From Alopecurus myosuroides (Eukaryota; Streptophyta; Magnoliopsida; Poales; Poaceae), in NCBI GenBank assembly GCA_028641055.1, contig CM054059.1, forward strand, positions 106,342,263-106,406,262: DNA of 64,000 bases, read 5' to 3'. The notes under the pieces are model-generated. The model saw nothing but the letters and a program-made list of their open reading frames with translations. It was not told the DNA's origin and ran no database searches. How positions within the stretch are numbered: position 1 is the first letter of the stretch; the number at the start of each line of letters is the position of its first letter. Made by a program: the position numbers and the translations under genes. This document shows positions 22,001 to 33,094 of this stretch, piece after piece.

Positions 22001-25000
22001 CTGTTCAGAAACTTAGTTCTGTTTCAAGGAAGATGCATACTAGGGTGAGCTTTTGTTATCTGTATTTCGATTTTATCTAATTTCAAGTACGACGGTGGGA
22101 TACTGACTGCCCTTTCCCAATGTTGAGATGAGCTGGCTAGAGCTCACTTCTGAGGCAAAGAAAATATTGGAAAAAGAGGAAAAAAACAGCTAGCAAATAA
22201 ACATATGGACTTATTATTCGATTGAAGTTAGTGTACAAGCTCAACATCTTTCTCTTCGTTTTCTTTGAGATTCAGGACATGCAGATAGCAGTTTTTGTGG
22301 CACGACTCTTCAAACTGAAACTCCAAGGTGTGTTTGGATGAGTAGCAATTTGATCATAAGTTCTATAACTGCTAAACTGAAGAGAGATAATACAACGGAG
22401 ACAATCATTTGTACAGATGAAAAACCTGCCAGCAAGGACAGTTATTAGTTACCACTGCACACTTATTGACTGCTTTTCCATACATGTTTACAATAGAGAA
22501 ATGCATATTTGTTTGAATTGACTTCAAATTTTCCTTTACAAAATCGCCGCAGCGAACGCGCGGGGTATCATCTAGTTTCTTAAGTTTTTAGGAACATACA
22601 AACTAAACAGAAGCTTCCTAATTGAAGTAAACAGGGTTGCGCCTCAAGTCAAGGTGGGAACATCAGATATCAGACCACTGACACATACTTCACTGAATTT
22701 ACAAAAGGTAAATATGCCAAGAATTCATTTATTACTTTACTTAACATAAAATATTACCTTACTTGACAAAAGTGGTTTATACAGGTCTCAATTAAGTAAT
22801 AGATACAGAGCATAGAAGTATGTGAAATTGAATATTTAAGACTAACAACAAACTAACTAGCACCACTGCGGAAACTTACTTGTATCGTGTGTATAGCAAC
22901 TTTTTGAAAGCATGACGAGCTTCTGTTGCTTCAACAAAAATTACCTGAGACAGCCAAAGGAAAAAATTCAAGATAAAATAAATGAAGTCAAGGGGGGCAT
23001 TGTCTGTAGTGCTGGTGATGAAGCCTGCTTGGCAACTTTGAGACCAAATGATATACAACCATGAATAGCTCCAAAAACAAATAAAAAAATGAATAGCTCC
23101 AAAAGGGAATATCACAACCAGCATGACAACAAAAGGTGGAACAACACAAGCAATATGTAGAACATACCAAGGCAAATACTCTTGTTGGAGGGAGAATGAT
23201 TTTATCCAAACTTCCATGTTTCTGAAACATCGCAGCGAGATCTTCTTCAGAAGAATTATATGGCAAATTTTTTACGAGTATTACATGATCGCTTCTTTTC
23301 AACTTCTCGTTTCTTTTGGAAGTATGTTCTTCCAAGGCAGCAACATTAACTCCAGATCTAGATAGATATTTCTTGGTCTCCGCAATGACATGTGTCTCAC
23401 CAAGAGCGATACGGACAGCAAGGTCATCTGCTTCCCTATGAAGTAACTCACTTTTACTTATACCATTCTTCCTTGCTATGTTTTCAACGACCTAAGTACA
23501 AACACAATTGCTTCAATCAGTTTGCATGAAAGATTTGAGAATGGAATTTTTCAAAATTCAACAAAACTACAAACTCCTAAAAGGAATAGCAAGGGCATAT
23601 TTGACAACAATATCATGTGATTCACTACAATTTTGTATTAACAAGAACACATGAAGAGCATGTTGAGTTAGCACAAAGAAAAAACAGTAAATCAATGTCA
23701 AAGCTGTAAATCAATGTCAAAGCTGCAAGATAACCATACAGTATCTTGACGCATATAAAAGCTGTTCCATGCTCTTGTATCCCCACCAATTTCGGAAGCT
23801 TTCTTCTGTTCCAGCTTTTTCTGCTTGAGATTCATTTTCTCGTCAACAGCAAAATGACTTGACCTTGACAATTAAGAGTAAATGAATTGAACATTATTTG
23901 CACAGCAAACCCAAGAAAGGAAAAAACACAAAAGGGACTTTCTTTCTTACTCAAAAGTCTTATTATTTAGTGGTTTAGCAGCCTTTACACGTAACAGACG
24001 CCCCTGAAAACTGAAGTTGTCTAATTCATCCAATGCCCTGCAAAGAACATATCAAGGTGTCCTGGTCATGCAAGGAGGAAATTAAGTTTGTAGAGCAAAG
24101 GATTAAACAATCTCCTGTAAGCTGAACTGTCAAAAATAAGTCAATCCTTCTGAATCGGACATGACAAAGTTACTAGCCAAATATTTACCTGACTGCTGAG
24201 TCTGGAAGGCTAAAAAGCACATAACCTCTGCCTGTTGAGAGCTTAGTGATTTTATCGACCACAATATGTGCCTGTTCAACATCACCATACTGGCTGCACA
24301 GCTGAACCAGATCATCTTCACTGAAACCATAAGCAACGATATCCTTGTAAGAAAAGGCAAGCAGCTATATCTTAAATACAATACTCCCTCCGTATCAAAA
24401 TGTAAGATGTTTTAACGTTTCCTAGACTAAACGTACCTAGACGTGCTTTAGTGTAAGATGCACATGAATCTAGACACTAAAACTTGTCTAGATACGTGTT
24501 GTCTAGAAAATGCTAAAACATCTTATATGTTGATAGGAGGTGGTACATAAATGCTGATCTGAAGTAACAAGTAAGAACATACGTAGTTGCATATGAAAGA
24601 TTGCAGATATATAAACGGCCAGTCTCCAGTGCCAGCTTCTTTTCATCAGTAGTTGAAGCGGTTTCCACATCTTCTGTTTCCTGATTGGCATGATTTTCAT
24701 CTTTTTGTTGGCTTTCAATATGTTCACCGTCTTGGTTGTCAGGATCTTCCACCTCTTGTATGTCACTAACTTCCACATGTACTTTCCTATCTACATGATT
24801 TTCCTGGTCCAGATTACCCTTCTGATCCACCACCTGACCCCTTTCATTTGCATCAAGTAATTCATTAGATGGTTCTTCATCATCAGTGCTGCCAGAATCT
24901 TCATCATCAGATTCGGAATCTGACCAGTCCTTTTTAATTTTACTCTTCAAGAAGTCCACATCTGTCATGTTTTTGTCTCGTTTACTGTCAGATTGTAGCT

Positions 25001-28000
25001 TCTCTGAAGCATCTTTTGAGGGCAAATCATTTGTTATTTTCTCCTCGAAATCATCTTCAGAAGATGAATCATTTTCAGAAGATGAAACGTTTTCAGAAAC
25101 TGCAGCAGTACTCTTCTGAGGCTTCTTAGATGCAGTTACTAGGGTGCTATCTTTGTCAGCAGAATCAAGGGTACCAGTAGTATCATTTGTCCACATCTTT
25201 GCTTTTGAACGGGGCTGCATAACTTGAAGAAACTCTTGGAATTTGGGATCATTAGCTACACTGTCTTTAGAACCTCCCACATCAACAGATGTTCCTTTGC
25301 CCTTGGAACTCTTCAGCGGTGCGTTAGCATCCCCAGTGTCTGCCTTATCTTTACTATTATATTCGGGCTTTTTTAAGGAATGTCGGCTCCAAGGGCGAGG
25401 AGCATCGGGATCACCAATCTTACGAGCAACCTGTCACACACCAGATTATATATAAGGCATATTTATCCACCTGATCTGAACCTTAAATTTGATCGCCTAC
25501 GGCAATGCATCTAACAGATACAGCCCTATGAGGAAAAAGATAGGCCAAAAACAGTTTGGAAAGTAAAGTACCTCACAGGTGATCTTAGAAGTGTCAATGT
25601 ATGTATTGTTGAAATACTTGAGGGCCTCCGCCGCCTCTTCATTAGTTCTGAAACCAATAAATGCAAGATGCCTGCTCTTTCCATCCCTATCAAAGAACAA
25701 AACCATTCAATTTTATGTAGCCCTACGAATATGATTTCTTTAAACAGACAGTTGCATATGGTGTGGTGCATATCAGGTCAATCATAGCTGCACACGACAG
25801 AGGAGCAAAATGCAACGAAAGCAAGACAGGAAACAAGCAGGTAACAATGGGTTTGGATTCTCTCGTCCAAAAGAAGCAATCATTTTCTATAGCAAGTTAC
25901 AAACTTCTTGATCTCAAAAAAAAAAAAAATAGCAGCTTCTCATCTTAAGCATATTACGGATATTAAAACTGGAACACGAGGAAGCTCTCTCACGACCTGT
26001 GCATTCCTGGCCATCCGATCACGCTCCAGGACATTTTCTGCCGTTGGATGTCCATCACTTACCGCACTGGCTAGATGTTGGGCCCAAAAAAATGCCAAGT
26101 AAAGCCCATCTTCATCCAAACGACGCGGAAAAATATTGGTCTAGCTCGGGAGAGAAAAACTGTGCGGTACGAGTAGGCAAATCGTTTGCACGACACAATT
26201 TCAAAAAACAAAAAAATCGTTCGCACGACACTGTGCGAATCAGATTGCGCCACCGCTGGCGCCTTTGATGTCCTCGAGCAGCGAGTCCACTTCCCAGGCC
26301 TTGATCTAGACCAGCAGCGTCCCTCCACAGACTTCCACCTCAAGCGGCGGAGTCCACTGCCACAGCGCAACCAGAACCGTGCGGGATTCCACATGCACGC
26401 TGCTAAGGCCAGGGTGTCATATTCCCTCCAGTCCAATGATCTAGGGAGAATCCTAGGTGGCGTCTCCATGCCCTCCTACTTGTTTGCTCTTCCCCTGCAC
26501 CGCAGGACCAGCTCCTACTCAGCGCATCAGGTACGCTCTGCACCTTTCCCCCTCTCCGGTTGCTCCTCTGCTAGCTGCTGTGTGAAGGTGTGACATCAGA
26601 TCTATATACTGGTTAGGCGAATGTGGTGCTGGGCGCTGAAGATGGTCAGAATAGCCATGAGGGGTCGACAGGTGGAGGCGGCTATCACGATGTTCTTTGG
26701 TGCCAAATTGCCTGAAAATTAGCAAGCGTTATAGGTGCCAAGAAAATTCGCAGGGGATGGCAGGTGAAGGTTCTATCTCCAGCCACTAGGCTGTTATAGG
26801 TGATCAGGGAAAACAATTCTATAATATTTCAGAGGAAGTTGTTTCACATATTGCATAAGCATTGCAAGATATAGAAAGAAGTTCATCTTTATCTCTTTCA
26901 GTGTTCATACAAAGTCTACTCATCATTTCCAATCTACACGGGTTAAGACTATTAACTTTTGTAACATCTGGCTGCAGATCACGTATGGATGAACTGAAAG
27001 ATTGTAGTAGATGACACGTGTGATTCTATTCTAACATCCAAGAAATTATTCATGAAGTTACATAATGATCAATCCAGGATGGAGAGCTTATGTGAACATA
27101 AAATTTTGAAGCTGACAAAAAAAAGGCATTTTGTTAACTGTAATACACCAGTATTACTATTAACTCTTCTCTTAGCCTTGATAGAATACCTTGCCCTTTT
27201 ATGTGAATTTAGAAGGGTCTTAAGATATACCACATTCAGTTATTTGTCTCCGATGGATGTTACTTACACTGTCAAAACCCTTTTTGTTGATATTTTAGGC
27301 CATGGTATTATCAAACGGTGGTTAAGACCACGGGCACGGCGTGCGCCGAGTGACCACACTCACTATTTGCAGGAGATTGAAGTAATCTAGCAGGAATTAA
27401 AATTGACATCTTCAAGTATATTTAGCAAGAAAAATATAAAGTGCCAAGTAATCGTATATTTAGCACCTACACAATCATCTAGATATTTCAGTTCGAATCT
27501 GAAGGTATTACAAACCATCTTTACTAGAAGAATACCCCGCGCGTTGCAGCGGGTATCTCTTTTTAAAAAAAAATTCTATAAAAAAATGGGTATAAGGTCT
27601 ATGAAATATTCCATTATCAAGATCCAATTGATCACATAATCAATATACTAAATTTAATTCGCATGAAATTGTTGTATATTTTGAGAAATAAATATTAGTG
27701 ACATGGATACTTATATGGTTGACAAAAGATGGCATGCAATATGTAATATCACAATTATTAGTGGAGATGACATGGATAATTGATTGGCTAAAATGGTGGG
27801 TGATGTGGATAGCTTGCATGTTGAGATAGAAAAATCATAAATACATCTTAGTGGGGTTTTGTATTATAAGAAGTATAGATTAGTTTCATTTTCTACTTTT
27901 TATTTTTATCTAAAGCACAGTTAATTATCAAGAAAATCCCAGTCATTATGCTTATCTAAAGGACAGTTGATTATCAAGAAAATCCCAGTCATTTATTGTG

Positions 28001-29999
28001 AAATTTTCCTGGTTTCCCAGTCCCCGTAATTTTCTGTAACTTCTCTTGACATTACTAACATGAGTTTATTGGTCTTTGTGGAAACATGCATACCTATGTT
28101 TTATCAATCATGAAAATGATAAGTCCACAACTGATTTCCTTTTTGTCAGTGTTTATACTAAGAAATACATTAATTGGGAAATCTCAGTAATTAGGAGTGG
28201 ATATATATTTACTGAGTTTTCATGTGAAAAGGTATTAACTTCATGTTAATACTAAATATAATGATAGCAATCTGAAGGAGTTTATTCAGTGATGCAAACA
28301 ATTCATTGTTCGGGCAGCAAGAGTGGAGCCGCTCCCTTCCCGACGAGAGCTCCTCTCCAACCTCTCCTCTAGCGACCAACGAACCCTGCGTGCACCCCTG
28401 CCATCTGCATTCCTAGCAGCCATTATGTGTATGCCTCATGGCTGCTATCTCACCTGCAGCACGTTATGATGGTATGTTACTGTACTGATGGTTGATGCCT
28501 CTACTATCCTATAAATCCTTCTGTTGCCTGGAGCTCTCTCCCTACCTCTTCTTACTCCGGTAGTAATCCCTCATCTGGGATCAATGGTTCTCTGCTAGGT
28601 TGCTACTCTGTCCTGTGATATGCTTCCTTTTCCACCCACCAATTCTCACCGGATGTAAAATCCTATTTTTCCAAACTCCATCTTTTATTGCAGGTTGTGT
28701 TCATACTTTTTCCGCTCAATTCATTTCGTACAATCTTGGGGGTCTGGTTAGATTTAATTGATTGTGGAATTCTACCGCTCACTATTTGCACTAGCGGGTT
28801 GCCAGTTTAGTTCCTAAATATCTCATCTATTTCATTCGGATGTATCCATGTCTATGTGTACTTATGGTGCTGGACTGCTGGATACCTCCTGTTTGCAACC
28901 ACAACAGGCTCTGCCATTCTCTGCACTGCGCCGGCAAGCAATAAGTGGTGTGGCTCAACCTAGCGTTAACTATTGCTCGGGAAGCTGCGGTGGTGCTCTT
29001 GCGGCAAACCCTGGCATTTTTCCATGCTTCTGCCCAGTGGAAATGTTCCATCCGCTATTTTCCCCTAGGATAGCTTCATCGATTTAAAGAAACGTTTTTC
29101 TTTTTAGGGGATTCCATTGGTGTCGTTTAGATTTATTTTCTTTGGTAATGTGATGTCTTAGTCGGCATAGCCTTCGCACTTGGTGATTACGGTTTTTTGC
29201 TACTAGCTAGACTGGTCATGGTTTCTGGCTTGACTCTACAAAAGTTACCGTGGTTCCATGTAGGAGTGACAGGCTTCTAATACGTGATATTTAGTTCTCA
29301 GCTTTACTGTGATCTGTCCGCTAGCTGCTTGCTAGATACCGTGATTATCAGGGATGCAAAGTGGAACTGGGAGTGAAACGCTGCCTCACCCTTGAATTAC
29401 ATGATGTTTCATCGATTATTTCAAGCCCACTGTTTTAAGGTAATGCAAACATTTTGATGAATGTATGTGAGACAGAGGATATTATGCAGCCAGAAGTAAT
29501 ATGTGAAAAATCAATTGTGGGAGATGGCGAGAGTATTGATATGTACCTCAAATTGTGGGAGATGGCAAATGGACTAATAATGCTGCTAAAATAGTGTCGT
29601 CTCTTATGAAAAAAAAAACACTGAATCTGATTAATTTGTTTGTACTCTCATCCATTCATAACAATCTATTCACCTAATGGAGACGCGCCTACATGATCTA
29701 GTGTATTCTGAAATACCACAGAATCAGCAAGCAATTTCCTGATGAGTAGCCTCATCGGCGGCGCCCTTACTTGGTTCGGATGACCTTGGCGTCGGTCACC
29801 TCGCCCTTCCGCGAGAACACCTCCCGCAGCCGCTTCTCGTCGGCGCCCTTGGGCAGGTTCTTCACGCACAGCCGCGACGACCTGCACAGCATCAACCACG
29901 CTAAAATTAAACACCAAGCGGCGAAAAAAGCAGCCAGACGTCGCAGAGCAGTTCAGCGAGCTGCGCTGCTAGCGCGAAGAGGTGGGCGGGCACTCACAT
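19089..29999 (-). CDS. MRD1: MRD1/RBM19-type multiple RNA-binding-domain protein, 15 exons
   Basis: The protein acts in the nucleolus on pre-rRNA during early small-subunit assembly (known for yeast Mrd1 and animal RBM19). Exons on the minus strand: 29999-29998 (AT of ATG), 29881-29771, 25686-25572, 25430-24583, 24320-24189, 24037-23951, 23863-23740, 23491-23168, 22944-22880, 20636-20465, 20329-20225, 20136-20035, 19926-19753, 19472-19341, 19253-19089. All are GT-AG and join in one frame of 885 residues. Five RRMs are visible: about 2-80 ([16 protein letters not shown]), 346-425 ([12 protein letters not shown]), 542-613 ([16 protein letters not shown]), 661-742 ([16 protein letters not shown]) and 763-835 ([16 protein letters not shown]). 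Between RRM1 and RRM2 lies an acidic, Ser-rich linker of about 250 residues encoded by one 848-base exon. The five-RRM layout with start [13 protein letters not shown] separates it from RBM28/NOP4. Introns 2 and 9 are enlarged by Helitrons. No stop or frameshift is present. Confidence 0.93.
20917..22575 (+). mobile_element. Non-autonomous Helitron in MRD1 intron 9
   Basis: The 5' end is A|TCTACTGTATCTAAATAGG with a CCCCCCACTA motif. The 3' end is AACGCGCGGGGTATCATCTAG|T with a short GC-rich hairpin before CTAG, so insertion is between A and T as Helitrons do. Both ends resemble those of the second Helitron at 27524-27879. It lies opposite to MRD1 transcription. The interior includes a GC-rich exon-like segment (about 21060-21380), suggesting a captured gene fragment. 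No Rep/helicase is encoded. Confidence 0.65.
21060..21380 (+). pseudogene. Exon-like segment inside the Helitron (possible captured gene fragment)
   Basis: GC content rises sharply relative to flanking DNA, and two overlapping open frames run through it (21094-21282, 21140-21370). A splice-acceptor-like CTACAGCAG at about 21291-21299 is followed by ATGATCGACCTGGAGG (about 21316). The layout resembles a 5' leader and first coding exon of a plant gene. I do not recognise the source gene, and capture is inferred from context. Confidence 0.35.
24384..24543. mobile_element. Stowaway MITE in MRD1 intron 4
   Basis: The element begins CTCCCTCCGTATCAAAATGT and ends in its imperfect inverted copy (..ACATCTTATATGTTGATAGGAGGTGG when read forward, split here for length), flanked by TA on both sides (24382-24383 and 24544-24545). 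Length is 160 bp. It lies 39 bases from the exon 4 splice donor. The interior has typical GTCTAGATACGTG motifs and no coding capacity. Confidence 0.85.
25940..27523 (+). other. Exon-like DNA within MRD1 intron 2
   Basis: This part of the 4.1-kb intron contains a possible plus-strand transcript (listed at 26250-26727) and AT-rich DNA. Bases 26180-26240 hold a short imperfect direct repeat (TCGTTTGCACGACAC, TCGTTCGCACGACAC). It may be an insertion carrying gene-derived sequence, but I could not define its ends. Confidence 0.3.
26250..26727 (+). pseudogene. Putative two-exon plus-strand ORF of unknown identity nested in MRD1 intron 2
   Basis: A frame open through 26186-26530 includes [18 protein letters not shown] and [13 protein letters not shown]. 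It reaches a donor at CATCAG|GTACGC (26530/26531). An acceptor-like GTTAG near 26616 would join it in frame to a short Gly-rich exon ([11 protein letters not shown]...GGGGYHD) that stops near 26721. The GC level is higher than in the surrounding intron. I do not recognise the protein. It could be a gene fragment carried by a transposon, a nested gene, or chance. Confidence 0.25.
27524..27879 (-). mobile_element. Short non-autonomous Helitron in MRD1 intron 2
   Basis: On the minus strand it starts A|TCTATACTTCTTATAATAC with a CCCCACTA motif. It ends with a GC-rich hairpin (ACCCGCTGCAACGCGCGGGG), an eight-base spacer and CTAG|T. The A|T host dinucleotide, TC start, CTAG end and terminal hairpin are all Helitron hallmarks. 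At 356 bp it has no coding capacity. It is in the same orientation as MRD1 and opposite to the Helitron at 20917-22575. Confidence 0.75.
27880..29770. other. Remainder of MRD1 intron 2
   Basis: No gene is supported. A small tandem repeat (TAAAG.ACAGTTAATTATCAAGAAAATCCCAGTCAT, twice, about 27912-27995) and moderately GC-rich stretches near 28310-28560 and 28850-29080 are present; open frames there show no family motif. Confidence 0.35.
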
Positions 30000-30286
30000 G
30001 GCTCCCGCTGGCGAGGCTCCGGTGATGCTGCGGGACGGCACTACGGCAGTAGAGTTTAGGGGGGTGAGACGGTAGGCGCGAGTGGGTTTTGGACTTTTGG
30101 GGGGGAGTTCACCAGTTTGCGGGTTACTGGCAATGGCGGCCGCCGCCGCCGGCGGCAGGTCGTGTGGGTTGGTCTGGGTCTGGACTCTGAGATCTTTGCC
30201 TGAGATGTAACTGGACCCTTCTAACGGGCTATAAGCCGTACCGACGAGGCGGGCTGAACCGCAATGCCCACTTGCTCCGTTCAAAG

Positions 30287-30403
30287 TGGGCTCCAAGATA
30301 TCATTAGCCCATATCCCCTAAAAGAAAAACTATCACCACCTACTCACTGTTATGTACGTCTACCTCTTCGTCTAGCTTCTTCGACGCCAGGCGACTAGGG
30401 TTT
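30287..30403 (-). promoter_or_regulatory. Upstream motifs of MRD1: site II elements and telo-box
   Basis: TGGGCT occurs at 30287-30292 (plus strand) and at 30306-30311 (minus strand). TAGGGTTT, the complement of a telo-box, lies at 30396-30403. They are 290-400 bases upstream of the split start codon. Site II plus telo-box is a recurrent promoter signature of plant ribosome-biogenesis genes. Confidence 0.45.
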
Positions 30404-30841
30404 GTGTTCCGACCTCATCGGCAATCTACGATCCCCGACGGCAGGGAACTTCTTTTCCGTGATCTGATCGGGCCTTCTCACTCGTGCGTGCGGGGGCTAC
30501 TCACGCTGACCCAAGGGGTTGACGAGCTCGACTTCCCGGCCTTGGTAGTTCTGCCTGCCCAGGGTTTTGGTCCTAAAATTTTATTCGGCGGCGTCAATGG
30601 AGAAGGGAGAGGCAACTGACACGATCGGCCAGGGAGGACCGGGGCCATTGTTGGAAGATCTGCTGATGAAAATGTTCTGAAATGAGAGGATATGATGGTT
30701 TCTTTGTGGCAGAGAGTGAATTAGAATATCTGGAGGAGGAGAAGAAGTGGATATAGGTGATGTGACTATTGACCACTACATCTTTTAGTATGGTCTCATT
30801 GAAGAAGACGATGAGTTTGCATGGGCACTGGCACGAGAGGT
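30404..30841 (+). other. Leader-like and ORF-like DNA cut by the Athila-type LTR
   Basis: After TAGGGTTT there is GC-rich, UTR-like DNA, then ATGGAGAAGGGAGAGGCAAC (30597) opening a short frame. A broken frame up to 30841 includes GDVTIDHYIF and EEDDEFAWALAREV just before the LTR begins. It looks like the start of a gene or LINE ORF1 truncated by the LTR insertion. I do not recognise it. Confidence 0.3.
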
Positions 30842-31955
30842 TGATACATCCATTTTGCATCACTATTTTATATTGTTATTCATTAATATATTTCATGTTA
30901 TGATGCATTACTTATATTATTTCATCTTATTTTTCATGTTTAATAATTATTGGAGAATAAACACCGGGACCAGAAATCGGATGGAAAAAACACCGTCAAG
31001 ATACCCTATTTCAGAAGATCAGAAGAAGAGGGGGAATACCAGAGAGGTCTTAGAAGTTCCGAGGAGGAAGTCAGCCATAAGGTCAACCAGAGGGGGGAAC
31101 CAGGGGCCCACACCATGGGGTGGCTCCCCCCTTGGCCGCGCCACCAGGTGGTGTGGTCACCATGGCCTATCTCTAGTTGCCCCCTTTCGCGTACTTGAGC
31201 CCAGGGAACCCTAAGCCTCACAACATCATCGAGGAAATATTCCACCGCCGCCTCGGGGAAGAAAACAACAGAGAGAGAAAAGCTCTCCGACAGGGAGAAA
31301 TCTGCCGGGGAAATTCCTCCTTGGAGAGGGGAAATCGTCGTCATCGTCACCGTCATCACTCCGGGCTTCATCAAGATCATCATCGTCATCGTCCTCACCA
31401 CCAGCACCATCACCCTCACCATCCACCTTCATCCTGTTGTAACAACTACGGGTCTTTATCGTTGTTTTCCACCAGATCTCTCTCCCGGTGTGGATTGCTT
31501 GTTAGTAGTTGATGCTTGTGAGATTTATCGGTGTTTGCACTTTATGACCGGATTATTATTTACCATTATATCACCTCTGATTATGATCCATATGATGTCT
31601 CGTGAGTAGTTCGTTTAGTTCTTGAGGACATGGGAGGAGTCATGATGTTAGTGGTGGAAAATTATGTTGAAGTAATAGCTATATGGTTTGATATTTAACT
31701 TGTGGTGTCATTCTTATAGTGGTGTCATGTGAACATCGACTATATGATACTTCACCTTTATGGGCCTAGGAGGATGCATTGTGTATTTGGCTACTAATTA
31801 TGGGGTTGACAGACCCCCGTTAGGAAACCGATGCACGAGGGAGTGTAGGATCCCAGAGTTTAAGGTTGTGGTTAGATTTATCTTAATTACTCCTTGTATT
31901 TGTGGATGCTTTTAGGGGGTTTAATCACAAGTATGTTTTAGTCCTAGTTGGGCGG
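30842..31955 (+). repeat. Left part of the 5' LTR of the second Athila-type gypsy element
   Basis: It starts TGATACATCCATTTTGCATC, a common start of Triticeae-type gypsy LTRs, and carries a CATCATCGTCATCGTC-type microsatellite (about 31336-31420). It stops at GGCGG (31951-31955), where the Tat-lineage element inserted. It resumes after the second GGCGG at 56600-56604 and ends at 56971, giving a reconstructed LTR length of about 1480 bp. Confidence 0.8.
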
Positions 31956-32442
31956 TGTCGAATATGCATCTCAAAAATTCCCTCGGGTGAACCTATAGGG
32001 TTTCGATTAAGAGAACGTGTAGGACGCTGGTGACAATCGTCGGCTAACAGGGGCACGATTTACCCAGGTTCGGGGCCCTCGTAGAGGTAAAACCCTTACT
32101 CCTCCTTCTGTCGATATGTATTAGCAATAGATCGGTTACAGTGGGGGTGCTCGAGTCGAGAGTAGATCTCAATCTCAAGGCTTTGGTGATACGGTAGTCC
32201 TTGGTCCCCCTCCTGGCGGTTCTCCTGGCCTTATATAGGTGGCCAAGTCTCAAACCGTACCCGGGGGGGTTACAAACCCTAACTGAAAGTCGGTTACAAG
32301 TTTCCTTTCTTGACCCGCAAGGCCTTGCGGGTGGGCCTCGATAGGGCCTTCTAGAACTGTCCATGGCGTCTCCCTTCGGGTTTAGGTCTTGGGCCTTGGA
32401 CCGGGGCCTCACCCGATAGGTCCAGGATTCATACCCTCGTCA
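31956..32442 (-). repeat. 3' LTR of the Tat-lineage element
   Basis: 487 bp, with plus-strand ends TG (31956) and CA (32442). It matches 56101-56599 along its length with about 26 substitutions by eye and a difference in the G-run near 32262-32270. Confidence 0.9.
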
Positions 32443-32451
32443 GTAGGCCCC

Positions 32452-32490
32452 GAGCGTTTACTCGATTGAGAATTTGTCGAGTAGACGCTC
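32452..32490. repeat. Stem-loop just inside the 3' LTR of the Tat element
   Basis: GAGCGTTTACTCGA (32452-32465) pairs with TCGAGTAGACGCTC (32477-32490) at 13 of 14 positions, leaving an 11-base loop. It lies nine bases inside the LTR, next to the polypurine-tract position. Confidence 0.7.
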
Positions 32491-33094
32491 AAAGTTCGTC
32501 TTGATTTCCTTCGATTGATTGTCTCAACCGTTTGACTTTTAGAGGGCGCATACCCTGTGCGCGACGCGCTTCTTGTACTCGAGCATCGAATGATGAATGT
32601 GCCTGTGTTTTGGCTGTTTTCGTAGAAGGATGCGGCTCAGTTGCTTGACTCTCTCGAAAGCTCAGGGCCAATTAATTGCATCTAGGGCAAAAACAGTTCT
32701 GGCCTACGCAGACTCGAGACCTCCGACTTGATCATTGCGACTGAGCCGTGGAGGTCTTACCGAGTCGAACTTAACCTATTGGGGTACCCGGCGCGTCCGC
32801 TAGGATTTTTCTTCGTGTTGTTGACACGGAAACTTACCGGAGGACGCAGCTTGAGTGCGATTCCAGGCCCATAAGAGAGATCTTTTGGGTCTTACCTTCG
32901 TATTCGAGAGAATACGGCACTTGGATGTGCCTAGTCGGCTGAACGATCAGGGTAGGGATGTGTATATACATCGTGTGATAGAGTGGCAAGAGCTGCGCAC
33001 TCGCAAACATTATCTTGAGATTTTTTTAATGAAGAGATTTCCCTTCTTGTTGTACTTATGCAAAGAGATTTTTGCACTTGTAATTTTTTGGCCC

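Noticed and set aside
29994..30296. Upstream in-frame extension of MRD1 giving about 99 extra residues
   Set aside because: The segment looks like promoter and leader, lacks conservation with family N-termini, and the split ATG restores the normal start.
31006..31512. ORFs on both strands around the CATCATCGTC microsatellite
   Set aside because: Product of a repeat inside an LTR leader; no gene features.
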